Notes: a model not told the origin generated them from the sequence alone. DNA of 64,000 nucleotides from Chloroflexota bacterium (GCA_021325095.1 JAJPHV010000076.1:1-64000), one strand, 5' to 3'; positions 8,232-17,661 are shown, counted from the stretch's first letter. Numbers and translations: made by a program.

Positions 8232-9059
8232 CTACCCTCTGAGCGGCTTGGTCTGAACCTCTGGCAGGCCGCTGTCCTCAACATCGCCGAACACCTGGAC
8301 GAACTCGGACAGAATCCAGCCCTTGCCAAAACTGCCTTCGATCTGCCAGAAGTTACGCCGTGCATCCAGGCCGACCACCGTATAGAACCTCTTGTAGCGC
8401 GCCACGCCGATCACCGGTGCGTCGAGCCGTGGCTCGCTGCGTACATTCACGCGGTAGGACACTACCTGGGCGATGATCGGCATGGCCGGCAGATCGGGCA
8501 ACTGCCGGATCGGGCCGTCCACGATAACCATATCGCTGCGCACCCAGCCGGTTGGCCCGTCGTCGGGCAAAGCAACCTGGAACCACGAGGCGCGGCGGTG
8601 GGTCGCAATCACGTCGATCTCAACGCCCGGCAGGATGTCCGCGACAATTGGATAAATCTCCGACGGGCCGACCCGCACATGGACGAAAGGCAGTCCGTTG
8701 ATGGTCAGGAACGGTGGAATGACCTCGGCCACAGGCAGGTCACGCACAGTGCCATCAAAACGGATATATTCACGGTCAGCCCAGCCGATGCCAAAATCGC
8801 CTTTGACCTGCACCCAGACTGCACCCAACGTGCGGCCTATGATCAGGAAAGGCGTATCCTGAGTCAGCTTGCCGACGATGCTGGATGTGAGACGCGGTGC
8901 GCGGCGGACGTTCAGGCGGGCAACGGCCAGCCTTCCAGGCAGACCGTCGAAGTGCGGCGCGATCTGAGGGACAGGCGATGGTGTGCCTGCGGCATGGGCG
9001 GACAGCGGCAAGACGAGGCTGACGAGGGCGACGATTAGCACGAAATTGATACGCTTCAT
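8232..9059 (-). CDS. exported protein with three bacterial SH3 (SH3b) repeats
   Basis: A 275-residue secreted protein. I start it at the ATG at 9059 (MKRINFVLIVALVSLVLPLSAHAAG), which gives a clean signal peptide with AHA-A cleavage and has GGGAGA upstream; an upstream in-frame start adds a non-signal extension. Three SH3b-like units follow at about 45-105 (RLNVRRAPRLTSSIVGKL), 113-175 (VHVRVGPSEIYPIVADIL) and 190-255 (RVNVRSEPRLDAPVIGV), each with the N-V-R-x-x-P type start and a W-V/W-F-Q turn. SH3b domains usually bind peptidoglycan or other envelope polymers. There is no attached hydrolase, so it is probably an envelope-binding protein. Confidence 0.85.
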   Translation of the reverse strand: MKRINFVLIVALVSLVLPLSAHAAGTPSPVPQIAPHFDGLPGRLAVARLNVRRAPRLTSSIVGKLTQDTPFLIIGRTLGAVWVQVKGDFGIGWADREYIRFDGTVRDLPVAEVIPPFLTINGLPFVHVRVGPSEIYPIVADILPGVEIDVIATHRRASWFQVALPDDGPTGWVRSDMVIVDGPIRQLPDLPAMPIIAQVVSYRVNVRSEPRLDAPVIGVARYKRFYTVVGLDARRNFWQIEGSFGKGWILSEFVQVFGDVEDSGLPEVQTKPLRG

Positions 9060-9142
9060 ACACGAAGTCTCCCTACAAATGGCATCGCGCACTCCGAGGC
9101 AGCCCGGTCTGAACACTGCGCCGGGCCGGCGCGTCCCGATCC

Positions 9143-9379
9143 CTAAGGTGTTCTCGTTGAAGTGACGTTATACAGGACAAGAAAACTCGCTATCCCGCAG
9201 ATGAAGACAATCAGCGCGGCGCAGCCCAGCCGGAAAATGATGCTGCCCAGTTGAAGCAAGACCCGCACCACCACCCACCCGATCAGCAGCACCGCCGCCA
9301 CTACAAACACTGAAACGGTTTGCCCGATGGTCAGGCCCCAGAACGTCGGCTGCGCCATCAGTTCCCAGAAATTATCCAT
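9143..9379 (-). CDS. small membrane protein, unknown
   Basis: A 78-residue protein from the ATG at 9379 (MDNFWELMAQPTFWGLTIGQ), preceded by a GGGGAGA-type stretch. Two long hydrophobic segments (SVFVVAAVLLIGWVVVRVLL and FRLGCAALIVFICGIASFLV) predict an integral membrane protein with both ends short. The open frame extends further upstream to 9595, but that part overlaps trmD on the other strand and is polar and atypical. It is divergent from trmD across roughly 145 bp. Not recognised as a known family. Confidence 0.55.
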   Translation of the reverse strand: MDNFWELMAQPTFWGLTIGQTVSVFVVAAVLLIGWVVVRVLLQLGSIIFRLGCAALIVFICGIASFLVLYNVTSTRTP

Positions 9380-9527
9380 TGCCCGCCACGTCTCCCCGGC
9401 TGGAATGACTGCCGACCAGTCGCATCGTTTTGTTTGTCTGTTAATAGTGTATGCCAGCTTTTGCGCCATGCAATAGCCAGCCAGTTTAGCACAGGTCGGA
9501 CTCTTGCGATATAGTGATCGAATGCCG

Positions 9528-10286
9528 ATGCGGATAGACGTATTCACCCTCTTTCCAGCCATGTTTGATGGCCCTCTGACCGAGAGCATTCTCAAACGTG
9601 CTCAGGAGAATGGCCTGCTGAACATTCGCCTGCACAATATCCGCGACTACGCCACCGACAAACACCAGGTCACGGATGAGCCACCCTATGGCGGCGGCGG
9701 CGGCATGGTCATGAAGGTCGAGCCAATCGTCAGCGCCGTCGAATCGGTACTCGGCGAGGCGCTGGCCGATACACCCGTGATCCTGACCACCCCACAGGGC
9801 CGGGTCTTTAACCAGGCGATGGCGAAGGAACTGGCACAATATCCACGCCTGGCGTTCATCTGTGGCCGCTACGAAGGCGTTGACGAGCGCGTGCGCATAC
9901 TGGTGGTCACGGACGAGATCAGCATCGGCGACTACGTGCTGACCGGCGGCGAATTGCCCGCGATGGTTATGATCGACGCCATTGCGCGCCACATTCCGGG
10001 CGTGCTTGGGGCACGCTGGGCCGCCGAGGAGGATTCGCACGCGACGGGCCTGTTGGAGTACCCGCACTACACGCGCCCGCCTTCGTTTCGCGGGCTAGAA
10101 GTACCCGCCCCCCTGTTGAGCGGTGACCACGCCGGGATCGAGAGGTGGCGTCGCCAGGAGGCGATCCGGCGCACGTGGCTTCGCCGTCCCGACCTGTTGC
10201 TGAAGGCTACACTGACCGAGCCAGAAAAATACCTGCTTGCCACACTGGCCGACGAATGGCTGAGGAGAAACGACAATGGCCGTTGA
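9528..10286 (+). CDS. trmD: tRNA (guanine-N1-)-methyltransferase (m1G37)
   Basis: TrmD methylates G37 of tRNAs reading CNN-type codons, using S-adenosylmethionine through a deep trefoil knot. The start [21 protein letters not shown] is diagnostic, followed by [28 protein letters not shown] and the SAM-knot segment [20 protein letters not shown]. The C-terminal domain contains [10 protein letters not shown] and [17 protein letters not shown]. Start 9528 matches family N-termini; ATG 9522 would add two residues. About 252 aa, normal length. It is not next to rpsP, rimM or rplS, its usual partners. Instead it overlaps a gene of unknown function by 11 bp. Confidence 0.96.
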   Translation: MRIDVFTLFPAMFDGPLTESILKRAQENGLLNIRLHNIRDYATDKHQVTDEPPYGGGGGMVMKVEPIVSAVESVLGEALADTPVILTTPQGRVFNQAMAKELAQYPRLAFICGRYEGVDERVRILVVTDEISIGDYVLTGGELPAMVMIDAIARHIPGVLGARWAAEEDSHATGLLEYPHYTRPPSFRGLEVPAPLLSGDHAGIERWRRQEAIRRTWLRRPDLLLKATLTEPEKYLLATLADEWLRRNDNGR

Positions 10287-10785
10287 TACTACCTGGGTCA
10301 AGAACCGGATTGGCGATGAAATGGGCCTCACCGAAGAGGATCTGGCGCGGCTGTATGGTGTCGAGAAAAAGGCCCTGGACGCCCACCTGCGCAGCCTGGG
10401 CCATGACTCCGCTGCCGTCTTCGAGAAAATTCTGTCCGACGTGGATGCGGTACGCATCGGCTACCGCGTGTTGCAAATCAGCGACGATCACATTGCGGCG
10501 GCGCGAGCGCTGCTCGGTGACTTTATCTTTCGCCCCCTGGTGTCCGTGCCGATGGCCGATGGGCAGATCGGCTGGCGACTGAGCAGCGACGATGCCCAGT
10601 ATGTGGCCTTCCGCACGGCGGATATTGTCGGCATGGATTTCGAGTGGAGCGACGTGCTGCGCCTCCGCCTCAAACGACTGGTGGTATGGCCCGATGAAAC
10701 CAGGCCCGACACCGCCGATCAGGCGTTCCGGGATCGGGTGGCCGACATCACCTTCTACCTGGCCGAGTTGACCGGGGTGCTGTAG
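10276..10785 (+). CDS. hypothetical protein translationally coupled to trmD
   Basis: A 169-residue soluble protein starting inside the last codons of trmD (11 bp overlap, with GAGGAGAAACGACA just before the ATG). The N-terminus ([34 protein letters not shown]) looks helical and could be a small HTH-like module. The rest alternates helix and strand, with no recognised active-site motif. The strong translational coupling suggests a role in tRNA or translation quality control, or simply operon convenience. I do not recognise the family. Confidence 0.75.
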   Translation: MAVDTTWVKNRIGDEMGLTEEDLARLYGVEKKALDAHLRSLGHDSAAVFEKILSDVDAVRIGYRVLQISDDHIAAARALLGDFIFRPLVSVPMADGQIGWRLSSDDAQYVAFRTADIVGMDFEWSDVLRLRLKRLVVWPDETRPDTADQAFRDRVADITFYLAELTGVL

Positions 10786-10803
10786 GACGCTGCCGCCTTT
10801 CTC

Positions 10804-10826
10804 CCCCAAATGCTCAACAATTGGGG
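10804..10826 (+). terminator. weak hairpin after the trmD operon
   Basis: CCCCAA (10804-10809) pairs with TTGGGG (10821-10826) around an 11-nt loop, 18 bases past the stop of the hypothetical gene. No U-tract follows, so it would not be a standard intrinsic terminator. Confidence 0.3.
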
Positions 10827-10891
10827 TTAGCAAAAATCCCGTTTTGGACGATAGTTATTGGATGAGTTGATGTCGATTCGTGGAGGCATTC

Positions 10892-12427
10892 ATGACTCAG
10901 CGTTTTATTGCTGTCTCGCTCATCCTCTTGCTGATCACACCCCTCGGCGTAGCTGCCAGGCCCGCGCCGCAAGTCCGAAACGGCCCACCGCCGATCTTCC
11001 TGGGCGATACGAAAGACAGCCTGCCACAGTACGTTTGCGCGGCGGACGCCTTCGCCTCGTACTACGTTCTGGAGCAGATTCAGGTTTCCAGGCTGGACGT
11101 TAAGTACAAGTTCCACCTGGGGATCGTGCCGTTCCTGCTGGACGGCTCTGGCGGCAAGTACGACGTGGACGAAACACGGCGCGGCGAACTGCTCGCCAAC
11201 GGCGATTGGGACTGCCTGCTGACCACGATGGACTCGGTGGCGCTCAACGGGGCGGGCGCGATCACCGCCGTTGTGGACGAATCGGCAGGCGCAGACCAGA
11301 TTTGGGCGCAGACCGGGATCAACACGCTGAACGACTTGAAGGGCAAGCGGGTGGCCTATGCACAGGGCAGCGTCGGGCAGTTCATGGTGCTCTACGCGCT
11401 GGCCGTCGCCGGGCTGAGGCCCAACCGGGACGTGATCCCTGTCGAGTCGGATTCGGTGGAGTCGGCGGTCAAAGCCTTCAAGGACAAACATGCCGACGCC
11501 GTTTCCGGCTGGGAGCCGGACATCCTGGCGGCGGCGGACGCAGGTGGGCATCCGCTCATTGCCTCGGACAAGCTGCGCGTCGCTGTTGACGTGATCGTCA
11601 CGTCGCGCAACGCCATCGCCAACCGTGCCGACGTGGCCCAGGCATTTCACGAGGCGTGGTTCGATGCACTGCGCGCGCAGTTCGAGTCCCTCGACGCGGC
11701 AGCGGCGGCCATCGCACAGTGGGGACACAACGATTGGTCGGGCATTCAGACCAGCAGCGCAGCGAAGGATTTGAAGGATGGGCTGAGTTCGATTGCCCAG
11801 GCCACGCTCGCCCAGAACGTAGCCGTGATGAATGATCCGTCGGCGCTCGTCCAGCGCATCGAGGCGGCGCGGCGCGTCTGGGCGCTGGCGGAGGTGAAAG
11901 CCTCGGCGGTCAAAGCCAGCACCCTGGTCGAGCCGAGATTTGTGCTGGCCGCCACCAAAAACAGCGCGCTTGCCACAGCGGGCCGCCCCGTAAACGATAC
12001 CTTCCTGATGGGCAGTCGTCCCAAGATCGACATGGGTGATGCCAGCCAGGCGCAGACGCTGGCCGTACTGCCCTGCCAGCGCTTTGACTTTCTGCCAGAC
12101 AGTGCCATCCTGACCGGCGAGTCGCGGCGCATCCTGGACATTTGCGTGCTGCCTGTGATGCAGAGCACGACAGGCACATACCTGAAAATCGTCGGTTCGG
12201 CGGCCTGGCCCGGCCCCGTCGGGACGTTCACAGAGCAGGAAATCCGCGATTTTGCCCTGGCCCGCGCCATCTCGGTGCGTGACTACCTGATCAGCAAAGG
12301 CATTGACCAGAGCCGCTTCATCGTCGAGGCCGTCTTGCCGCCCAAAGACCGGCAGAACTCCGAGGACGAGGACGTGCAGGCCCAGGATCGCTACGTGGCG
12401 CTGACCCTGCTGGAATCCGGGCGCTAG
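10892..12427 (+). CDS. exported periplasmic-binding-type protein fused to an OmpA-like C-terminal domain
   Basis: A 511-residue protein. The ATG at 10892 has GGAGG six bases upstream and begins a signal peptide (MTQRFIAVSLILLLITPLGVAARP). Residues about 30-330 resemble SsuA/NMT1-type solute-binding domains (DLKGKRVAYAQGSVGQFMVLYALAVAGL, SAVKAFKDKHADAVSGWEPDI). Residues about 395-505 resemble the OmpA/MotB peptidoglycan-associating domain (FLPDSAILTGESRRILDI and ARAISVRDYLISKGID). No permease or ATPase is adjacent. The next gene, 14 bp on, is a second binding domain fused to VWA. The pair therefore looks like a cell-surface sensing or scaffolding unit rather than a transporter, which is inference. 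Confidence 0.8.
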   Translation: MTQRFIAVSLILLLITPLGVAARPAPQVRNGPPPIFLGDTKDSLPQYVCAADAFASYYVLEQIQVSRLDVKYKFHLGIVPFLLDGSGGKYDVDETRRGELLANGDWDCLLTTMDSVALNGAGAITAVVDESAGADQIWAQTGINTLNDLKGKRVAYAQGSVGQFMVLYALAVAGLRPNRDVIPVESDSVESAVKAFKDKHADAVSGWEPDILAAADAGGHPLIASDKLRVAVDVIVTSRNAIANRADVAQAFHEAWFDALRAQFESLDAAAAAIAQWGHNDWSGIQTSSAAKDLKDGLSSIAQATLAQNVAVMNDPSALVQRIEAARRVWALAEVKASAVKASTLVEPRFVLAATKNSALATAGRPVNDTFLMGSRPKIDMGDASQAQTLAVLPCQRFDFLPDSAILTGESRRILDICVLPVMQSTTGTYLKIVGSAAWPGPVGTFTEQEIRDFALARAISVRDYLISKGIDQSRFIVEAVLPPKDRQNSEDEDVQAQDRYVALTLLESGR

Positions 12428-12441
12428 AGGAGGCAATCACC

Positions 12442-14070
12442 ATGCTACAACGTATCTTGATCCTGCTCGCCCTGTTCCTGCTGGCAGCCTGTGGCAGCAG
12501 CGGGACGCCTGCGCCGACGGCACTCCCGGCGGACGTGAAAGCGCTGAGTTTTGTCTACGACGTTTCGGCGCAAAAGTGGCTCGACCCGGCCATCAGCGCC
12601 TTCAACAACACGGCCACCCAAAGCGCCGACGGTAAGCGCCTGTTCGTGACCGGGCATCCAATGGGATCGGGCGCAATGGTCGAAGACATGATCCAGGGCA
12701 ATTCCCCCTACGACGTGATCGCGCCTGCCGATAAGGTCTGGATCGACATTCTGGCAGATCGGCGCAAGCAGCGCGGCGAGGCGGCGCTCACGATCAGCGG
12801 CTGCACGACCATCGCGCGCAGCCCGGTGGTCCTGATCACCTGGCGGCCAATGGCCGAAACGTTGGGCTGGCCTGACCGCGAGTTCACCTGGCACGACATC
12901 GCGGAACTGGCGCTCAGTCCGAGCGCCTGGCAGGGCTACGATCAACCCGATTGGGGCACGCTGACTTTCGGCCATGCCCATGCGGTGCTGTCGCACGGCG
13001 GGCTGGCGGCCACCCTCGGTGAAGCCTATGCTGCCGGGCCGCTGACGGCCAGCGATGTGCAGAGTGAGGTGGTCAAATCCTACCTGCGCGGTGTCGAGCG
13101 CTCGGTGGCGCGTTACGGTACGGACACCAGTTCGCTCATCAAGTCGATGGCCGACAAAGGGCAGCGTTACCTGCATGTCGCTGTCGGCTACGAGTCGGAT
13201 GTGATCGCCAATCACAGGGGTGATAACGGCCTGATCGCCATCTACCCAAAGGAAACATTTGTCGCTGAGTACACGGCCTGCGCTGTTGGCAGTGCCAGCG
13301 GCGACGCCGCGCCGTTCATCCAGTACCTGACCACACCGGAGGCGCAGCAGACGGCGCTCGCCAACGGCTTCCGCCCCGCCGATTCCAAGAGTGCGCTCGG
13401 CTCGCCCATCGACGAGGGGCATGGTGTTGATCCCAACGCCAAATTCCAGCCCATTGCCATGCCGTCGGTGGATACGATCCGCGCTGTCCAGAACACGTGG
13501 AGCGAGTTGAAGCGCCCGCTGAACGTCGTCCTGGTCATCGATGTTTCGGGCAGCATGAACGACGGCGGCAAACTCGATGGGGCGCGTGCCGGGGCGAAGG
13601 CGTTCGTTGACCGCCTGGGCAACGATGACCTGTTAACAATCTACACCTTCAGCGACAACTACTTTATGGCGCTGCCACAGGCACGGGTTGGCGACAGCCG
13701 CCAGCGCATCCTGGATCGAATTGATAGCCTGAAAGCCAGCGGCTCAACAGCCCTGTACAGCACGATCACCTTTGCGAGGCAGAGCATGAAACCCGACTCG
13801 AAGCGAATCAATGCTATCGTTGTCCTGACCGACGGCCAGGATACCGTTCATTCGGCCACGCTGAACGACGTACTGCAAGCGCTCAAGCAAGCAAAGGGAT
13901 CGGTCACCGTCTACACCATCGGCTATGGCGGCGATGTGGATAGCCGTGTGCTGACTCAGATTGCCGATGCAGGCAACGGTTCCTATTTCGCGGGTGACCC
14001 GGCCACCATCAACCAGGTGTATCTGGAGATCGCCTCCCAGTTCGGCGGCAGCCGGGGATTGGGTCGGTAG
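12442..14070 (+). CDS. lipoprotein with solute-binding domain and von Willebrand A domain
   Basis: A 542-residue lipoprotein (MLQRILILLALFLLAAC, lipobox LAAC). Residues about 30-330 form an extracellular substrate-binding-like domain (SGAMVEDMIQGNSPYDVIAP, AAPFIQYLTTPEAQQTALAN). A VWA domain follows at about 355-535: the metal-ion-dependent adhesion site is D367-V-S-G-S with later T (SGSTALYS) and D (VLTDGQD) ligands. It starts 14 bp after the OmpA-type fusion, with GAGGAGG upstream. VWA plus binding-protein fusions are reported near stress and toxic-anion (Ter/TelA) systems; no Ter or TelA gene is present here. Function is inferred only as metal-dependent surface adhesion or complex assembly. 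Confidence 0.85.
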   Translation: MLQRILILLALFLLAACGSSGTPAPTALPADVKALSFVYDVSAQKWLDPAISAFNNTATQSADGKRLFVTGHPMGSGAMVEDMIQGNSPYDVIAPADKVWIDILADRRKQRGEAALTISGCTTIARSPVVLITWRPMAETLGWPDREFTWHDIAELALSPSAWQGYDQPDWGTLTFGHAHAVLSHGGLAATLGEAYAAGPLTASDVQSEVVKSYLRGVERSVARYGTDTSSLIKSMADKGQRYLHVAVGYESDVIANHRGDNGLIAIYPKETFVAEYTACAVGSASGDAAPFIQYLTTPEAQQTALANGFRPADSKSALGSPIDEGHGVDPNAKFQPIAMPSVDTIRAVQNTWSELKRPLNVVLVIDVSGSMNDGGKLDGARAGAKAFVDRLGNDDLLTIYTFSDNYFMALPQARVGDSRQRILDRIDSLKASGSTALYSTITFARQSMKPDSKRINAIVVLTDGQDTVHSATLNDVLQALKQAKGSVTVYTIGYGGDVDSRVLTQIADAGNGSYFAGDPATINQVYLEIASQFGGSRGLGR

Positions 14071-14076
14071 GATCAA

Positions 14077-14126
14077 GCTCACCCCTGACCCCCGTTCCGA
14101 ATGTGGAGGAGGAGGCCAGGGGGTAA
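14077..14126 (+). repeat. CCTCACCCC-family hairpin repeat, degenerate copy
   Basis: GCTCACCCCTGACCCCC is answered by GGCCAGGGGGTAAG about 20 bases later. It lies 6 bases after the stop of the VWA gene. Confidence 0.55.
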
Positions 14127-14193
14127 GTCACGATTAGCGCCAGTCTCTTCACCTGCGCTATACTCAGGTTTCTCTTGGTACGTACATTCTTCC

Positions 14194-15051
14194 ATGCACC
14201 CACCAATTGACCTGAGCATCGTCATCGTCAACTACAACACTCGCCAACTTCTCCTGGACTGCCTGGCTTCGATCTATGCAACGGCAGGCACGCTGGCCCT
14301 GGAATGCATTGTCGTTGATAATGCCTCGACGGACGGCGGAACCGAGGCCGTGCATATGGTCTTTCCGCAGACCAAGATTATTGCCAACGTGCAGAATCGC
14401 CTTTTTTCAGCGGCCAACAACCAGGGGATAGCGCTGGCGACAGGACGGTATGTGCTGGTGCTCAACCCGGATATGGTGGTCAGGGGGCAGACGCTCTCGC
14501 AACTCGTTCAGCAGATGGATGCCGACCCGACCATTGGCGCGGCCACCACGACTTTGCTCTTTCCCGATGGGCGGCTCCAGCGCAACTGTGCCCGCTTCGT
14601 AACCTACGAATACCTGCTGCTGAACTACACATTTCTCGGCAAGCTCTTCAGGCAGCGGCTGCGGCGCTACAACGACTGGCTGTGGTATGCGCATTGGGAC
14701 CGCACCACGCGCCGCCCGGTTGACGTATTGCCGGGAAGCTGTATTATCGCCCCCCGGGCGGTATGGCTGGCGACAGGCGGCTTCGACACGCGGATGCCGA
14801 TGTACTTCAGCGACGATTACCTGTCGCGGGCCGTGCAAAAGCTGGGCAAACAAACCATGTATCTGGTCAGCGACGGCATCGTTCATTACGAGGGCTACAG
14901 CGCCAGGCAGGTCAAGGCGTGGGCACTGCGCCTGTACATGCACGATCTGGTGGTCTACACGCGGCTGGTTTTTGGCCGCGCCGCGCAAGCCCTGCTGTTG
15001 ATCCTGTTCCTGCCGACGTGGATCGTGCTGCGGCTGAAAGCCAGGGGTTGA
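14194..15051 (+). CDS. family 2 glycosyltransferase
   Basis: A 285-residue GT-A fold transferase. The N-terminus SIVIVNYNTRQLLLDCLASI is followed by the nucleotide-sugar-binding VDNASTDGG and the DXD-type YVLVLNPDMVV. The acceptor region contains GSCIIAPRAVWLATGGFDTRMPMYFSDDYLSR. Similarity to rhamnosyl-type GT2 enzymes (Rfb-like) is noticeable, but the sugar is not determinable. Two terminal hydrophobic stretches suggest membrane association. ATG 14194 is chosen because the GT fold begins immediately after it. The next gene begins 4 bp after the stop, so the two transferases are one transcript with a likely common polymer. Confidence 0.88.
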   Translation: MHPPIDLSIVIVNYNTRQLLLDCLASIYATAGTLALECIVVDNASTDGGTEAVHMVFPQTKIIANVQNRLFSAANNQGIALATGRYVLVLNPDMVVRGQTLSQLVQQMDADPTIGAATTTLLFPDGRLQRNCARFVTYEYLLLNYTFLGKLFRQRLRRYNDWLWYAHWDRTTRRPVDVLPGSCIIAPRAVWLATGGFDTRMPMYFSDDYLSRAVQKLGKQTMYLVSDGIVHYEGYSARQVKAWALRLYMHDLVVYTRLVFGRAAQALLLILFLPTWIVLRLKARG

Positions 15052-15055
15052 CGGC

Positions 15056-16177
15056 TTGAGATTCATCATCGTCGGCGACCTGTTCCACCCCGAAGAACTG
15101 GCGAAAACCAGGGCAGGCAACCTCACCGCTGAAGCGCCGCTCTTTCCACAATCGCAGGCCGAATATTTCTACGTGCGCTCGCTGCGCAAACTGGGCCACC
15201 AGGTCGAGGCATTTATCCGCAACGTCCCCGCCGTGTTCGGGGTGCGGGCCAGGCGTTCACAGCGCTTTGCCGCAACCAAAACCGCTGCGATGCTCGTCCA
15301 GGCCCTGGCGCACCGCGCGCCAAGACTTCAACCTGATTACTGGCTCCGCAACCGCCGCCTGATCGCCCAGGCCAAACGCTTTGAGCCGGATGTGGTGTTA
15401 ATCATCGGCGGCAATCGGGTCATCTTCCCCGAAACGCTGGCCCGGCTCAAGGCTGAACACGGCTGCCGGATCGTCTTCATGAGCGGCGATTCACCCATCG
15501 TCTTTTCCAGCGCCATTGAACGGGCCAGCGCCCCACTGTACGACCTGGCGCTGGTCAACGACTACTATCACGGCATCCAGTGGCTCGAACTCGGCGCGCC
15601 CCGCATGGAAGTGCTGCCCATGTCGGCCTGCGATCCCGAAATTCATCACCGTTATCCGCTCACTGACAGCGAGCAGGCCGAGTTCGGCTGCGACGTGGGC
15701 TTTGTCGGCACGCTGCTCCCGCCCCGGTTGTACAGCCAGCGCGCGCAGGCGCTTGAAGCCGTGCGGGACTGCGGCCTGGGTGTGTGGAGCGTCCACGACG
15801 TGCCGGCGGCACTGCGCCCCTATTATCGCGGCCCGGCGCTTGGCGAGCGGATGCTGCGCGCCGTATGCGGCTCAAAGATTCAGCTTAACCCGAACAGCAA
15901 TTTCATGCGCTACGGCGGCAACATGCGCCTCTTTGAAGCGCCGGGCTGCGGCGTCTTCCAAATCACTAACGAGACACCCGGTGCAAGCCTGTGGTTCACC
16001 CCCGGCGAAACGATTGTCATGTACCGCGATCTGCCACAGCTACGCCAACTGGTCGCGTACTATCTCACGCACGACGCCGAACGCGAGCAGATCGCGCAGG
16101 CGGCGCAGGCACACGTCTATGCCCACCACACCTACGATCACCGGATGACGCGGCTGGTTGACCTGATCGGCAGTTAG
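15056..16177 (+). CDS. CgeB-like glycosyltransferase (GT-B)
   Basis: A 373-residue protein from a TTG start 4 bp after the GT2 stop. The C-terminal half shows the GT-B donor-site pattern of CgeB/DUF3880-type transferases: CDVGFVGTLLPPRLYSQRAQAL, KIQLNPNSNFMRYGGNMRLFEAPGCG and ITNETPGASLWFTPGETIVMYRDL. The N-terminal half contains PDVVLIIGGNRVIFPETL and SGDSPIVF. Its stop codon overlaps that of the convergent flippase by 3 to 4 bases. With the GT2 enzyme and the flippase it forms a small surface-polysaccharide module. Confidence 0.82.
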   Translation: MRFIIVGDLFHPEELAKTRAGNLTAEAPLFPQSQAEYFYVRSLRKLGHQVEAFIRNVPAVFGVRARRSQRFAATKTAAMLVQALAHRAPRLQPDYWLRNRRLIAQAKRFEPDVVLIIGGNRVIFPETLARLKAEHGCRIVFMSGDSPIVFSSAIERASAPLYDLALVNDYYHGIQWLELGAPRMEVLPMSACDPEIHHRYPLTDSEQAEFGCDVGFVGTLLPPRLYSQRAQALEAVRDCGLGVWSVHDVPAALRPYYRGPALGERMLRAVCGSKIQLNPNSNFMRYGGNMRLFEAPGCGVFQITNETPGASLWFTPGETIVMYRDLPQLRQLVAYYLTHDAEREQIAQAAQAHVYAHHTYDHRMTRLVDLIGS

Positions 16178-17661
16178 GAGAGTCTCAGGGCCGGGAAAAT
16201 CCGCTGGCGGATGATCGGGCCGACGATGGGCAGTGCGCTCAGGGCGCTTCGCAGCAGCAGCCAATCGTCCGGGAGCACAGTCCGCAGGGTGACAATGCCA
16301 ACCCCATAGACGGCGCATCCCACCAACCCGGCTACAAACAGGTTGGCCTCCCGGAGCGCAAAGATCGCACCCGCCATTGCCAGACCGGCGGCCCCCACGC
16401 CAAGCGCACGCCGCGCCAGGCTGCGCAGCGTATCCGCATCGTGGCGGTGCTCGAGCAGCAGCAGCGCCAGCACGACGACCTGCGACAGAAAGAGAGCCAA
16501 CCCTGCACCCTGCACGCCGATCCGGGGCAGGAGGAATAGATTGAGCGCCACGTTCAACACCAGGCCACAGACTTCGATGGCAACCATGCGCCGCTGCTTG
16601 TTCTGGATGATGAGCAGCCGCACGTAAAAATTGCCGACCATCATCAGGACGGCGTGCCAGATCAGGGCTTGCAGCACCACCGCCGTGCCGACAAAGCCCG
16701 GAAAAAGCAGCGCCGCAAGTTTGGCAGCCAGCATCGAAATGCCGATGCCGAGCGGCAGGGTGATGATCAAGGTCAGGAAAGCCAGCCGATCCGTCAGCGT
16801 GCGGAGCGCCTGCGGTTGGCTCTGTGACAGGCGCGACATGGCCGGGAAGAGCGCGGTCAAGACCGTCACGTTGATCAGTTCGACCACACCGAACACGATG
16901 GTGAAGGCCGCCGTCAGGTAGCCCGCATCGGTGGGCGTGAGCAGCGTGAAGACAAATACCTTGTTGGCGTGCTGGTAGGCCAGGTTGAGGAACGAACTGA
17001 GCGCGATGGGGAAACCGTCGATGAACAGGGCGCGGACGATGCGGCCATCCATCGGCCACACCGGGCCGATTTCCAGACGGCGCATGACAGCCCAGAACAT
17101 TGCCACGCGCAGCAGCCCGGCCAGGATCGTCGCGCTGTACAGCCCGATCAGGCCACCACCGCTCGCCAGCGCCACGAAGGAAAAGACGATCTGAAAAACG
17201 ATGTGCAGAACGATGATGACGCTGGTCGCAACCATCTGCTCGACGGCCAGCAGTTGGTTGTAGCACATGTTGCCGAAGACGTTGATGATCAGGCTGAGTG
17301 AAGCGAAGGCGACCAGCAGCCGAGTCGCCGCATCGTTGGGCAGCAGCAAAGCCAGCCCGATCAGGCCCAGATAGGCCAGTAATGCCAGCAGCGGTTGGGC
17401 GACCAGCGTTGCACTCAGGTAGCGCCCGGCGTCGGCGGGCCGCTGCGCCACGTCGCGCAGGACGATGATGCCCATGCCGAATTCTGGAATCGCCGCCGCC
17501 GTGACGATCAACGCGCTGATCGTGCCCCAGGTTCCGTAGTCGGCGGGGTTCAGCAACCGCGCCAGCAGGATCACCCAGCCAAATTGAAAGCCGTTGGACA
17601 GCACCGTCGAGAGCGCGATAGCGGTGGCGTTTTGCGCCGTGCGGGTAAGCTGCTTCTCCAT
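16174..17661 (-). CDS. polysaccharide flippase (Wzx/MATE-like oligosaccharide flippase superfamily)
   Basis: A 495-residue integral membrane protein with about 14 helices. I start it at the ATG at 17661 (MEKQLTRTAQNATAIALSTVL), where the family similarity begins; the open frame upstream would add a 26-residue polar tail crossing the csp terminator. Typical blocks include NPADYGTWGTISALIVTAAAIPEFG, FPIALSSFLNLAYQHANKVFV and a repeat-like second half. It would flip lipid-linked glycan across the membrane. It is convergent with the two glycosyltransferases, so it is on a separate transcript although probably in the same pathway. Confidence 0.87.
   Translation of the reverse strand: MEKQLTRTAQNATAIALSTVLSNGFQFGWVILLARLLNPADYGTWGTISALIVTAAAIPEFGMGIIVLRDVAQRPADAGRYLSATLVAQPLLALLAYLGLIGLALLLPNDAATRLLVAFASLSLIINVFGNMCYNQLLAVEQMVATSVIIVLHIVFQIVFSFVALASGGGLIGLYSATILAGLLRVAMFWAVMRRLEIGPVWPMDGRIVRALFIDGFPIALSSFLNLAYQHANKVFVFTLLTPTDAGYLTAAFTIVFGVVELINVTVLTALFPAMSRLSQSQPQALRTLTDRLAFLTLIITLPLGIGISMLAAKLAALLFPGFVGTAVVLQALIWHAVLMMVGNFYVRLLIIQNKQRRMVAIEVCGLVLNVALNLFLLPRIGVQGAGLALFLSQVVVLALLLLEHRHDADTLRSLARRALGVGAAGLAMAGAIFALREANLFVAGLVGCAVYGVGIVTLRTVLPDDWLLLRSALSALPIVGPIIRQRIFPALRLS

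Noticed and set aside
10814-12436. 540-residue minus-strand frame opposite the OmpA-fused binding protein
   Set aside because: Low-complexity H/R/V/Q-rich shadow translation; the plus-strand gene has a signal peptide and recognisable domains.
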